A program made the translations under genes and the position numbers. The notes beneath the pieces were generated by a model, which was not told the origin of the DNA, did not search any database, and saw nothing but the letters and a program-made list of their open reading frames with translations. DNA of 59,268 nucleotides from Eubacteriales bacterium (GTDB taxonomy: Bacteria; Bacillota; Clostridia; Lachnospirales; Lachnospiraceae), in NCBI GenBank assembly GCA_030533235.1, contig JAUNJN010000009.1, forward strand, positions 1 to 59,268. Reading direction: 5' to 3'. This document shows positions 24,234 through 32,540 of this stretch, one piece after another. Position 1 is the first letter of the stretch. Each line of letters begins with the position of its first letter.

Positions 24234-25331
24234 TCAATACCACCATCTGCTCATGGCATTTTTGTCACCAACAAGGGACACTCCTCGTGACAAAAGGAAC
24301 GTCCCTCCGTCCCCAGTCAATATTTCTCTTATATATGCTGCCACACGTTCTCCGTCCTTCCTATGTGTAACCAAAGATGGATGCTGTGATGCCATTCCAT
24401 CCTTTTCCACATTGTGATACGGCAAACGCCTTACATAGATTCCTTCTATTTTATCCTCTCTGCATATATCGACTGCCTGATCGATCCAGCCAAACATTGT
24501 ATCACACAAGGTTCCGCATATGCATAATATTGCCGCACAAGGATAAGCGGTACGTATCCGTTTCAGAAATGCCGCATACGAATTTACAAAAAGCTCCTGA
24601 ATATCTTCTTTGTGCATATGACCGGAATCATTCGTTCCAAGATTTATAATCACAACATCCGGTATATACTCCGAAAAATCGTATTTTACCTCAGAATCTA
24701 CGAACCAGTTTGTATACGGGTAAAGCTTTGGTATATTTCCCTCCCTGTTACCGGTATATTCCACACATACGCCATATCCCGAAGCCGACACGAACCGAGC
24801 CCTCGCACCTACGATATCTGCTGCAATCTGCGCATAGCCTAAAAGTCCATCTTCTTCCCTGAGTGTGTACTCGCTCAGTGGTTCTCCGAGCACACCGTAC
24901 CCACAGGTTATGGAATCACCGATAAACTCCAGCTTAAGCTCCGGTCGCACGGGAAAAGACCGTTTCAAAAGTTCACCGTCTTCTATTTTTACTGTGACGA
25001 AGCCGGCATGGCTCATTGCGGCCTCCGTGACTTTCACAACCGTAATCAAATGTTCCCCGTCATCCGGAAGACATACCAGCTTGTACCACCCTGTAGCCTT
25101 ATCCAAAACCACTTTATTGGACGGTTCCTTTTCATCATCAACAAACACAGACAAGCCTGCCATATTTACTTCCTCTGTGATATTGCTTGTAATGTATGCC
25201 TCCACATCGGTTCCTTTTGTAAAAAAACGAATATAGCTGTTGGTATACCCCAGATAAAACACGTCATTTTTTTCCAAAATACGTCCCTCAAATTGAAACA
25301 ACATCCTGTTGTCTGCTATTTTCCACTCCAT
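24234..25331 (-). CDS. SGNH/GDSL esterase, CE2-like, with a repeat-encoded C-terminal tail
   Basis: A 365-aa protein. Residues about 1-125 form a beta-sandwich domain as in CE2 acetyl-xylan esterases. The SGNH hydrolase domain then has GDSITCGYG (nucleophile Ser140), GTNDSG (oxyanion) and a C-terminal QHPS histidine. It likely removes acetyl groups from oligosaccharides; without a signal peptide it would act in the cytoplasm. The last 27 residues ([20 protein letters not shown] and on) are encoded by a copy of the GGGGACG repeat and its flank, so the natural C-terminus has been replaced or extended. Confidence 0.85.
   Translation of the reverse strand: MEWKIADNRMLFQFEGRILEKNDVFYLGYTNSYIRFFTKGTDVEAYITSNITEEVNMAGLSVFVDDEKEPSNKVVLDKATGWYKLVCLPDDGEHLITVVKVTEAAMSHAGFVTVKIEDGELLKRSFPVRPELKLEFIGDSITCGYGVLGEPLSEYTLREEDGLLGYAQIAADIVGARARFVSASGYGVCVEYTGNREGNIPKLYPYTNWFVDSEVKYDFSEYIPDVVIINLGTNDSGHMHKEDIQELFVNSYAAFLKRIRTAYPCAAILCICGTLCDTMFGWIDQAVDICREDKIEGIYVRRLPYHNVEKDGMASQHPSLVTHRKDGERVAAYIREILTGDGGTFLLSRGVSLVGDKNAMSRWWY
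24275..24314. repeat. Palindromic GGGGACG repeat, copy E (inside the esterase gene)
   Basis: On the minus strand GGGACGTTCCTTTTGTCAC then GAGGAGTGTCCC. It reads through as codons for the tail of the esterase. Confidence 0.85.
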
Positions 25332-25440
25332 ATCATCTTACCTCGCTGTCTTTCCCACCATATCGCCATCCTTATTACCGTTCAGTAATCTCCAATCCTG
25401 CTCAATGAATCCATTCCGGAGAGCTTGATCTGCTGTATAG

Positions 25441-25482
25441 AAACAAAAACAACAGCCGACAAATCCGATTGATCTGTCGGCC
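25441..25482 (-). terminator. Intrinsic terminator of the chemoreceptor gene
   Basis: The minus strand has GCCGACA/TGTCGGC stems followed by GTTGTTTTTGTTT, 22 bases after the stop codon. Confidence 0.75.
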
Positions 25483-25503
25483 ATATTATGCAAACTTGAC
25501 GAC

Positions 25504-27474
25504 TTAGAAATTGAATTTCCTAAACGCATTCTGCATATTATCTGCCTGCTCATTTAACACGTCAGACAACGCAACACACTCCTGCGATGTCGCCTGTGTA
25601 TTTTCTGAAATTTCACCCATGCTTTCTATAGCAGTCCTAACATTCTCAACAAATTCGTTTTCAACTTCAATACAGGCGGAAACACTCTGAATCCGGTCAT
25701 TGATATCGTTGGTAAGAACCGCTACATGCTTCATCTTTTCGGATGTGATTTCAACCATCTGATTGCCCTTTTTAACAGCACTCTCTGTTTCTGCAATCAG
25801 TGCTGTTGTACGCTCCGCTGCTGTTGTAGTTTCCTCGGCGAGATTTCTTACCGAGTCTGCAACAACCGCAAAACCTCTTCCTGCCTCACCTGCCCGTGCT
25901 GCTTCAATGGATGCATTTAACGCAAGCAGATTCGTCTGCGATGCAATCTCATTGATCATGTCTATGATCGTAAGAATCGCACTTGTCCTATCGCTCACCT
26001 GATCCATTGCATCTACAAGATTATCAAGTGAATCGTTACATTCTTCAAGATAGTTGTTTGCATCTTTGGAAAGTCTACTCGCAGCACTAACAATCTCTGC
26101 ACTCTGCGTAAAGCTACTTTGCATATCGGAGATTTGGTTCTCGATGTCAGATACGATAAGGGTAACCTTTTCTACATCGTCTGCCAAAGAGTTCGCACCT
26201 CGCTGTACATTTTGCGCCGAGTCAAAAACAGAATCCGAAGACTGCGAAATAACAGAGATTGCCTCCTTCATAGAAGAAACGATATTGTTGATTGAATCTT
26301 TTAGCGGAGCAAAATCTCCTGCGTAATCTCCGGTTACCTCAACCGTCAAATCACCCTCTGCCATATCGGCAAGCTTGTTCGATATATCTTCAATGTATTC
26401 CCGGATGGTTGCATTGGACTGCTCAATTGCTCTACACAACATCCCTACCTCATCTTGATTTGCATAATTAGCTTCATAGGCAAGCTTACCCTTCTTCATA
26501 TCCTCTGTAACCTGTGATAATTCTTCCATAGGCTGAAGAGAAGCTGTGATAATCTCACGAATCTTTGTACGAACCAAGGTAAATATCACAATAATTAGTG
26601 CAATACTAATGATATAGAAAAGAATGAGTCCTCCGTAATAGCTAAAAAAGCTGATTGCAAATACAACCGTAATACCTGCCTCTTCAATGTATTCGGATAC
26701 ATATATGTAACGGGAAAATGCTTTGGTTCTTGATGATGGTGCAATCAGCTTCTTTGGAATATGAATCTCATCATAAGTCGTTGCAACCATTTCACCTTCT
26801 GCATCAACCGTTGGAACATATTTGTCCTTCTTATGGGTAAGGATCGTGCCATCCTTATCAACCAGAATCGCAAACGAGGTAGAAGATGATAACGATTCTG
26901 TCATGGCAATCAAATCGTCGACAAAAAAGTCCGCCGCAAAGACACCGACCGGCTTGCCATTTTGAACAATTGCCTTAGCTATGGTAATAACGATACGTCC
27001 GGTATCTGCATCAACATACGCAGCTGATACACAGGTTTTGTCCGGATTCTCATATGCCTCCGGATACCAGTCCCGTTCCGTCGCTCTGTAATCCTCGGGG
27101 ACCTCCCATCCATCACTAAATACACATCTGTCGTCAGGAAGCCCAAAATAATATGCATACGCAGCTTCGTTCTCCATAATACAATCTGCAAGATAGGCTT
27201 CTGATTCTGAAAATCTTGTACCAACATAATCCTCGTAGGAAAGAGTCTCAGCAATCAGATTTACACGGCTAATCTGCGCTTCAAACCACCCCGTCGCCCC
27301 CTGTACGACGGAATCCGCTGATTTATTTTTTAATTTGTTGTTCTGACAGATTATCATATAAGATGCTATCAATCCTACAACAAACGCGATTAATGCTGTT
27401 GTAATCAGAAATTTTCTGCCAAACTCATTGACAAGCTTGTTCTTGATGGTCAGTGTATTATGATTCTCTTTCAT
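25504..27474 (-). CDS. Methyl-accepting chemotaxis protein, dCache type
   Basis: A 656-aa receptor with a membrane helix at about 20-40 and a periplasm-facing dCache sensor at about 45-275 ([31 protein letters not shown]). A second helix at about 280-300, a HAMP domain and a C-terminal signalling domain follow. The conserved tip reads [20 protein letters not shown] and then [17 protein letters not shown]. It relays small-molecule binding to CheA/CheW. The promoter is TTGTAA-17-TAAAAT at 27517-27545. It is monocistronic and lies next to the pyrimidine locus, so a nutrient-sensing role there is possible but unproven. Confidence 0.95.
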   Translation of the reverse strand: MKENHNTLTIKNKLVNEFGRKFLITTALIAFVVGLIASYMIICQNNKLKNKSADSVVQGATGWFEAQISRVNLIAETLSYEDYVGTRFSESEAYLADCIMENEAAYAYYFGLPDDRCVFSDGWEVPEDYRATERDWYPEAYENPDKTCVSAAYVDADTGRIVITIAKAIVQNGKPVGVFAADFFVDDLIAMTESLSSSTSFAILVDKDGTILTHKKDKYVPTVDAEGEMVATTYDEIHIPKKLIAPSSRTKAFSRYIYVSEYIEEAGITVVFAISFFSYYGGLILFYIISIALIIVIFTLVRTKIREIITASLQPMEELSQVTEDMKKGKLAYEANYANQDEVGMLCRAIEQSNATIREYIEDISNKLADMAEGDLTVEVTGDYAGDFAPLKDSINNIVSSMKEAISVISQSSDSVFDSAQNVQRGANSLADDVEKVTLIVSDIENQISDMQSSFTQSAEIVSAASRLSKDANNYLEECNDSLDNLVDAMDQVSDRTSAILTIIDMINEIASQTNLLALNASIEAARAGEAGRGFAVVADSVRNLAEETTTAAERTTALIAETESAVKKGNQMVEITSEKMKHVAVLTNDINDRIQSVSACIEVENEFVENVRTAIESMGEISENTQATSQECVALSDVLNEQADNMQNAFRKFNF

Positions 27475-27516
27475 GCCGATTCTCCTCTCTTGTATTCTTA
27501 GTAGTAATTAATAAAA

Positions 27517-27545
27517 ATTTTACTATATTTTGATTTGATTTACAA
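27517..27545 (-). promoter_or_regulatory. Promoter of the chemoreceptor gene
   Basis: The minus strand shows TTGTAA (27540-27545), 17 bases and TAAAAT (27517-27522). Directly upstream is a motif, shared with 40265-40286, that ends in the -35. Confidence 0.6.
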
Positions 27546-27559
27546 GTAATACCACGCTT
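27538..27559. repeat. 22-bp motif, copy 1
   Basis: ATTTACAA, any base, then TAATACCACGCTT. The same 22 bp with one difference recurs at 40265. Here it overlaps the -35 of the chemoreceptor promoter. Confidence 0.6.
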
Positions 27560-27591
27560 AAGAGAGTCTATTCGAACCTGGCATCATCCTA

Positions 27592-27653
27592 TAAAATAAA
27601 AAAGCCACCGCAGGATTATGCCTGATACTTCCGGCATACCACACGATGACTTT
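27592..27653 (-). terminator. Intrinsic terminator of the pyrimidine operon
   Basis: A long imperfect stem on the minus strand (about 21 bp, AAAGTCATCGTGTGGTATGCC with GGCATAATCCTGCGGTGGC) ends in CTTTTTTATTTT. It lies just after the last gene of the operon. Confidence 0.8.
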
Positions 27654-27674
27654 TTCCAGGGGCTGTCACAAATA

Positions 27675-28301
27675 CTAAATATTAAACTTTATTTTTACAT
27701 ATTCCTTAATAAGCTTCACACAATTTTCCCGTCCGATTCGGTCACTGTTAAGCACCAGATCATAATTAATCGGATTCGTCCAATCCTTACCGGACGTATA
27801 ATAGCTATAATACTTTGCACGATATTTGTCCGTTTCGTAAATCAGACGGTTTGCACGCTTTTCCGATACGTGGAGCTTCTCCATAATCGACTTCACACAT
27901 GCAGCACGGGGTGCTTCAATGTACACACTGATGACATTGTTGTAATTGCGCAAAATATCATCTGCACATTTTCCGACAATAATACAGCTTTCGGTTTCTG
28001 CCAGATTACGTATAATATCTGCCTGAATATTAAATACATTGACATCCGATACAAAATTACTGCTCGACGGTTCCACAACTCCGGTTACCGGAATTCTTCG
28101 CAACCAGTTTGCAATGCTTTTCCCTCTTAATTTTTCATCGGTTTCAACAAATACGCTTTCATCTATATTACTCTGATCAGACGCCATTGTAAGAATCTGC
28201 CTTTCGTAGCAAGGGATTCCCAATTCTTTTCCAAGCCGTGTTGCAATGTCCTTTCCCCCACTTCCAAAGCCTCTTGCAATTGTAATAATATAATTATGCA
28301 T
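27675..28301 (-). CDS. Cytidylate-kinase-like family protein
   Basis: A 208-aa cytoplasmic protein. The P-loop is ARGFGSGGKDIATRLGKELG near the N-terminus. IVGKCADDIL, the EAPRAACVKSIMEKL lid-like region and the VLNSDRIGRENCVKLI C-terminus match the family of cytidylate-kinase-like proteins. True CMP kinases phosphorylate CMP and dCMP, but this branch is not well characterised and may act on another nucleotide. The ATG at 28301 follows AAGAGGA. It is the last gene of the pyrimidine-degradation operon, 18 bases after the amidohydrolase gene, so it could adjust cytidine nucleotide pools when pyrimidines are degraded. Confidence 0.82.
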   Translation of the reverse strand: MHNYIITIARGFGSGGKDIATRLGKELGIPCYERQILTMASDQSNIDESVFVETDEKLRGKSIANWLRRIPVTGVVEPSSSNFVSDVNVFNIQADIIRNLAETESCIIVGKCADDILRNYNNVISVYIEAPRAACVKSIMEKLHVSEKRANRLIYETDKYRAKYYSYYTSGKDWTNPINYDLVLNSDRIGRENCVKLIKEYVKIKFNI

Positions 28302-28319
28302 AAGCATTCCTCTTTTCGC

Positions 28320-29582
28320 TTAATCATTATCAGCCATTAAAACTGCATTTAACATAACCGTTGCACCCTCTGTACAATGCTCCGGTGAAGAATACTCCGG
28401 CTCACAATGGGAAAGTCCGTCCTTTGACTGAACAAAAATCATTGTGGTCGGTAGCATATATGCCGCAAACTGAGCATCATGACCTGCACCGGAATGAATA
28501 TACTGATGCGATACACCGACTTCCTCTGCTGCCGCCTTCACATAACCAACAAGCTTTTTATCCCAATAAACGGTATCTCTGTTCCATGCCTTTTCCACTG
28601 TGCACGAGCAGCCTGCCCATGTCTTATCTGCACAGCTTTTTACGATAGCCAAAACCTGTTCCAATACCTTTGGATCCTCGTGACGGGCATCAAACGAGAA
28701 ATCAAAGAAATCAGGCACACAAGTATGTACACACGGATGACATACAACCTCTCCGGTCGTATAAACAAGATCCGAATAACCCAGCTTATCAATCTCTGTA
28801 TGCAAGTAACAAAGTGCTTCCGACGCTGCAAGAAATGCATCCTTTCTCTTTGGCATCGGGAATGTACCTGCATGTGTTGTCTGTCCGTAAAACTTTAATC
28901 GATAGTTGAACATACCAAGTACACAGTCAACGACACCAATGTCATTTCCGGAATCCTCAAGAATCGGGCCCTGCTCAATGTGAGTTTCAAACATATACTG
29001 ATAACGTTCCGGCGAAAGTCTGTATTTCTTGTCGCCCTTGAAGCCCGACTTTTCAAGTGCATCTCCAAATGTACAGGTTGCATCGAGAATACTCTGCGAT
29101 TTCATCATATCCTCATACTTAAACTTTACTCGAATATCCTCCGGCAAATAGTCATAACATACAATACCCGAACACATCATTGCCGGCGGATAAAGAGAGC
29201 CCTCTTCATTTGTCCAAATCATCGCTGTTAATGGATGCTTATGCGGAATCTTTTGTTCAACAACCGTCTCCAAAACCTCCATGGCTGACATAACTCCAAG
29301 AATGCCATCATAATTTCCACCATTTTTTACAGAATCACAATGAGATCCCATTACAATTCTTTTAGCATCAGTATCTGTACCCGGAATCGTCGCATATATG
29401 TTTGCGACATCATCAATCTCGATTTGTGCTCCAATGGCTTTCATTCTTTTCAGAAATTCATTTCTGGCAAGAATTGCCTCCGGTGAAAGCGAGTATCGCG
29501 TAATGCCACCGTGTCCGGCATCACCAAACTTCGAAAAGGTTTCAATTTTATCCTTCATTCTATCCAAACTGCATGTATACAT
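28320..29582 (-). CDS. N-carbamoyl-beta-alanine amidohydrolase-type M20 enzyme (beta-ureidopropionase)
   Basis: A 420-aa zinc hydrolase of the hydantoinase/carbamoylase branch of M20. Metal and catalytic residues are GSHCDSV (His81), NYDGILG (Asp92), WTNEEGS (Glu126/127), the dimerisation-domain TTHAGTFPM and HSGAGHDAQ. It would hydrolyse N-carbamoyl-beta-alanine to beta-alanine, CO2 and ammonia, the third reductive step; allantoate or an L-carbamoyl amino acid are alternatives within the family. Operon neighbours supply the first two steps. AGGAGG lies 8 bases before the ATG. The gene follows the dehydrogenase gene by 12 bases. Confidence 0.88.
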   Translation of the reverse strand: MYTCSLDRMKDKIETFSKFGDAGHGGITRYSLSPEAILARNEFLKRMKAIGAQIEIDDVANIYATIPGTDTDAKRIVMGSHCDSVKNGGNYDGILGVMSAMEVLETVVEQKIPHKHPLTAMIWTNEEGSLYPPAMMCSGIVCYDYLPEDIRVKFKYEDMMKSQSILDATCTFGDALEKSGFKGDKKYRLSPERYQYMFETHIEQGPILEDSGNDIGVVDCVLGMFNYRLKFYGQTTHAGTFPMPKRKDAFLAASEALCYLHTEIDKLGYSDLVYTTGEVVCHPCVHTCVPDFFDFSFDARHEDPKVLEQVLAIVKSCADKTWAGCSCTVEKAWNRDTVYWDKKLVGYVKAAAEEVGVSHQYIHSGAGHDAQFAAYMLPTTMIFVQSKDGLSHCEPEYSSPEHCTEGATVMLNAVLMADND

Positions 29583-29594
29583 AATCCTTACCTC

Positions 29595-31079
29595 CTATTT
29601 CTTGACTCTGGCTCCGACGCCAATTGCACCGGCCGGACAAATCAGCTTACAAAGCTGACAGCCAACACATTTCGCCGGATCCAGAATCGGTGTTTTCGTT
29701 GCCTCATCCATCCGTAGTGCCTGATGACCGCCATCATAACAAGACAAATAACATCTTCCGCATGTAACACATTTGCTTCGATCAAACTTTGGGTACTCAA
29801 TGGTTGCCCGATTAACGCTTTCTGCGTCCGTAATATTGGCATTTGCCATACCGATAAGCTCCGTAACAGACACCATACCTTTCTCTTTCAGGTAATTTTT
29901 CATCCCGTCAATCATATCCTCGATAATTCGATAACCATATTGCATAACGGCGGTTGTAACCTGCACCGTTCCGCAGCCAAGTGCCATAAACTCGGCCGCA
30001 TCCTTCCATGTCTCAATTCCGCCCATCCCACTGATTGGTACATTCCGAAGCATCGGATTCTGCTTCATATCATTGATAAAACGTAGTGCAATCGGCTTAA
30101 CCGCCTTTCCGGAATAGCCACCAACTGTTGATTTTCCGTCCACCTTTGGCTCAGAAACAAAATCATCCAAATCCACATTCATAATACTTTTAATTGTATT
30201 AATTGCTGCAATTCCATCTGCACCGGCTTTAATTGCACACTCCGCAGGCTCCACCATATCTGTAATGTTTGGCGTCATCTTTGCAAGAATCGGTAATTTC
30301 GTACCTCTTCTCGTTGCTCTTGTATAGCGCTCCACCAAATCAAGGTTGGTTCCTACATCACTTCCAAGTCCTTCCCCTACCATCTGTGGGCATGAAAAGT
30401 TACACTCAATAATATCAACACCGGCCTGCTCCATCAGCTGTGCCAGTCTCGTCCACTCCTCTTCATTTTGTCCCATAATGGAACCAATCAGGACCTTCGA
30501 TGGATAATTCTTTTTTAATTCCTTTAGAAATCCAAGGTTTTCTTCCAAAGAATGATCCGACGTCTGCTCGATATTTTTGAAGCCGACAAATGGCTGATTC
30601 TCCTTTTCCAACGCAGCAAAACGCGGTGACACCTCATCCGGTATAAAGAAACCGACCGTTTTGAATGCAACGCCTGCCCACCCCATTTCAAAAGCTTTTG
30701 TCACCATCTCATAATTACTTCCAACAACCGAAGATGATAAAAAAAATGGGTTCTCACATGTTACTTTGCAAAATTCAGTTGAAAGATCTACATCGACATT
30801 CGGCACCGTCTTATTTCCGATATTTGACATGACATACGGAATATCAATTGCCTTGTCAATAATCCCTCGGTTACAAAATGATACACATGGTGCATCACAT
30901 GTCAGACAAGGATTTCCCGGTCCTTTTTCCTTTGCAGCTCCAATCGGATTTTCAAATCGAAGCGACTGAATAATTTTACCCGGATTCACCTTTTTCGGAC
31001 ACATATTGTTACACGGTGCATCATGACATAATAAACACCTTCCGACTTCTGTTTTTATTCGAATTTCCTCATATGCCAT
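29595..31079 (-). CDS. preA: PreA-type dihydropyrimidine dehydrogenase with fused N-terminal two-cluster Fe-S domain
   Basis: A 494-aa cytoplasmic flavo-iron-sulfur enzyme expected to reduce uracil/thymine to the dihydro form. Residues about 10-75 carry eight cysteines, [13 protein letters not shown] (15,18,23,27) and CLTCDAPC...C (58,61,65,69), as in PreT or mammalian DPD. Residues about 95-390 are the FMN-binding dihydroorotate-dehydrogenase fold ([38 protein letters not shown]). The C-terminus has two more cluster motifs ([22 protein letters not shown]). E. coli PreA is about 410 aa without the N-terminal domain. The FAD/NADPH module of PreT is absent here and in the neighbourhood. The ATG at 31079 is preferred; a GTG lies three codons upstream. 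Confidence 0.88.
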   Translation of the reverse strand: MAYEEIRIKTEVGRCLLCHDAPCNNMCPKKVNPGKIIQSLRFENPIGAAKEKGPGNPCLTCDAPCVSFCNRGIIDKAIDIPYVMSNIGNKTVPNVDVDLSTEFCKVTCENPFFLSSSVVGSNYEMVTKAFEMGWAGVAFKTVGFFIPDEVSPRFAALEKENQPFVGFKNIEQTSDHSLEENLGFLKELKKNYPSKVLIGSIMGQNEEEWTRLAQLMEQAGVDIIECNFSCPQMVGEGLGSDVGTNLDLVERYTRATRRGTKLPILAKMTPNITDMVEPAECAIKAGADGIAAINTIKSIMNVDLDDFVSEPKVDGKSTVGGYSGKAVKPIALRFINDMKQNPMLRNVPISGMGGIETWKDAAEFMALGCGTVQVTTAVMQYGYRIIEDMIDGMKNYLKEKGMVSVTELIGMANANITDAESVNRATIEYPKFDRSKCVTCGRCYLSCYDGGHQALRMDEATKTPILDPAKCVGCQLCKLICPAGAIGVGARVKK

Positions 31080-31103
31080 ATAACCCACTTCCTGTCCTTT
31101 TAT

Positions 31104-32471
31104 TTATGCACGGGGACTGCGTTTTACATACTGTCCTGTACCCGGTACACCAACGTAGCTTCCATCATCATACACAAGCTTACCTCTTAAGTATGTCTGA
31201 ACCGGATAGCCATGAAGTTTCTTACCTTCCCAGATCGTATGATCATAATCCGAGTGCATATTATCTACGCTGATTGTAAAATCCTTCTCCTTATCATATA
31301 TTACGATATCTGCATCCTTACCGACTGCAATCGCACCCTTATTTTCACAACCAAATATTTTTGCGACATTTGTAGCACAAACCTCGACAACCTTCTCAAA
31401 CGGAAGCTTTCCCGCATTTGCCGCATCCAGCATGTATGGATACAAGTTCTCAACACCTGCACAACCGTTTGGAATCTTAGTAAAGTCGTCCTTGCCCCAA
31501 TCCTTCTCATAACTCTGGAATGGACAATGGTCGGTTGCTACTGTGTCAATAAATCCAGCCTTAAGTGCCTTCCATAAAGCATCCTGGCTTTCCTGTCCTT
31601 TCATTGGAGGAGAACATACAAAATTTCTACCATCCTCCCGCTTATAAACATCGCAAGTAAACTCTAAATACTGTGGACAAGTTTCCACATATATTTCATT
31701 TCCCTCTTCCTTTGCCTTGATACAAGCCTCCATACCTTCCTTATCTGCCATATGTACAATATAAACAGGCGTATTCAAATGACTTGCCCAATGTACAACT
31801 CTCTTATCTGCCTCCGCCTCAACAAACTCCGGACGACTCATGTAATGATACCAGGCAGATGTTTTTCCCTCTTTCAAATATTGTGCGGTTCGAAGGTCGA
31901 TTAAATCCGGATTTTCGGCATGGACGTTGATCAATGCACCCAATTCCTTTGCACGTAATAAAAGTGTTGCAAGCATCCCGTCATCAACCATCATTCCCTC
32001 TTTCTTATATACAAGAAAACACTTAAAGCTCGTGATTCCCTCCTCAACCGCCTTGCTCATTTCCTCAAGTATAGCGCCTTCATTCAAGTCAGTAATACAA
32101 CAATGGAATGCATAATCGCAGCATGCCTCCTTCTCAAGCACTTCCTTTTTTGAATTAACGAGTCCCAAAATTGTTTCACCCTTATGCTGGACCGGATAAT
32201 CAAAAATAGTTGTAACACCACCGCAAACAGCAGCACGTGTTCCCGAGTAATAACTATCCGCAGAAACCGTTCCGCCAAAAGGCATTGCCATATGTGTATG
32301 TGCATCAATTGCCCCCGGGAGAACCAGCTTCCCGCTTGCGTCGACAACTTCATCCGCATCCAAAGGTAAATTCTTTCCGATTGCTACGATTTTTCCATTC
32401 TCAATAGCGACATCCGCAATATAGCTTTCGGTCGCTGTTACAACTGTACCGCCCTTAATCAACAAATCCAT
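31104..32471 (-). CDS. Dihydropyrimidinase (D-hydantoinase family)
   Basis: A 455-aa cyclic amidohydrolase that opens dihydrouracil or dihydrothymine to N-carbamoyl-beta-amino acids. All binuclear-zinc residues are visible: DAHTHMAM (His58, His60), the carboxylated lysine in SFKCFLVYK (Lys150), INVHAEN (His184), YIVHMAD (His240) and VATDHCPF (Asp314). Length is normal. GAGGTG lies before the ATG at 32471; the in-frame upstream codons overlap a hairpin and are not likely translated. It is the second catabolic step, directly downstream of the importer binding protein and upstream of the dehydrogenase. Confidence 0.94.
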   Translation of the reverse strand: MDLLIKGGTVVTATESYIADVAIENGKIVAIGKNLPLDADEVVDASGKLVLPGAIDAHTHMAMPFGGTVSADSYYSGTRAAVCGGVTTIFDYPVQHKGETILGLVNSKKEVLEKEACCDYAFHCCITDLNEGAILEEMSKAVEEGITSFKCFLVYKKEGMMVDDGMLATLLLRAKELGALINVHAENPDLIDLRTAQYLKEGKTSAWYHYMSRPEFVEAEADKRVVHWASHLNTPVYIVHMADKEGMEACIKAKEEGNEIYVETCPQYLEFTCDVYKREDGRNFVCSPPMKGQESQDALWKALKAGFIDTVATDHCPFQSYEKDWGKDDFTKIPNGCAGVENLYPYMLDAANAGKLPFEKVVEVCATNVAKIFGCENKGAIAVGKDADIVIYDKEKDFTISVDNMHSDYDHTIWEGKKLHGYPVQTYLRGKLVYDDGSYVGVPGTGQYVKRSPRA

Positions 32472-32494
32472 TTCCGACACCTCATTTCTTATAA

Positions 32495-32523
32495 ACCGAC
32501 GGCCACCTCTCGCAGCCGTCGGT
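32495..32523 (-). promoter_or_regulatory. Intercistronic hairpin inside the operon
   Basis: Perfect 9-bp arms ACCGACGGC and GCCGTCGGT around 11 bases lie between the binding-protein stop and the dihydropyrimidinase start. No U run follows, so it more likely sets differential expression or mRNA stability, keeping transporter and enzyme levels distinct. Confidence 0.55.
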
Positions 32524-32540
32524 ACCAAAAAACCTATTAC

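Noticed and set aside
29595-31079. Loss of the catalytic-loop cysteine known from mammalian dihydropyrimidine dehydrogenase (here GSDVG)
   Set aside because: From memory the E. coli PreA loop also reads GSDVG, so the valine is a feature of the bacterial branch and not evidence of inactivity. An alignment would settle it.
27675-32471. Uric acid or hydantoin degradation locus
   Set aside because: No xanthine dehydrogenase, diaminopropionate lyase, YgeW-type carbamoyltransferase or SsnA partner genes are present, while a PreA-type dehydrogenase points to pyrimidines.
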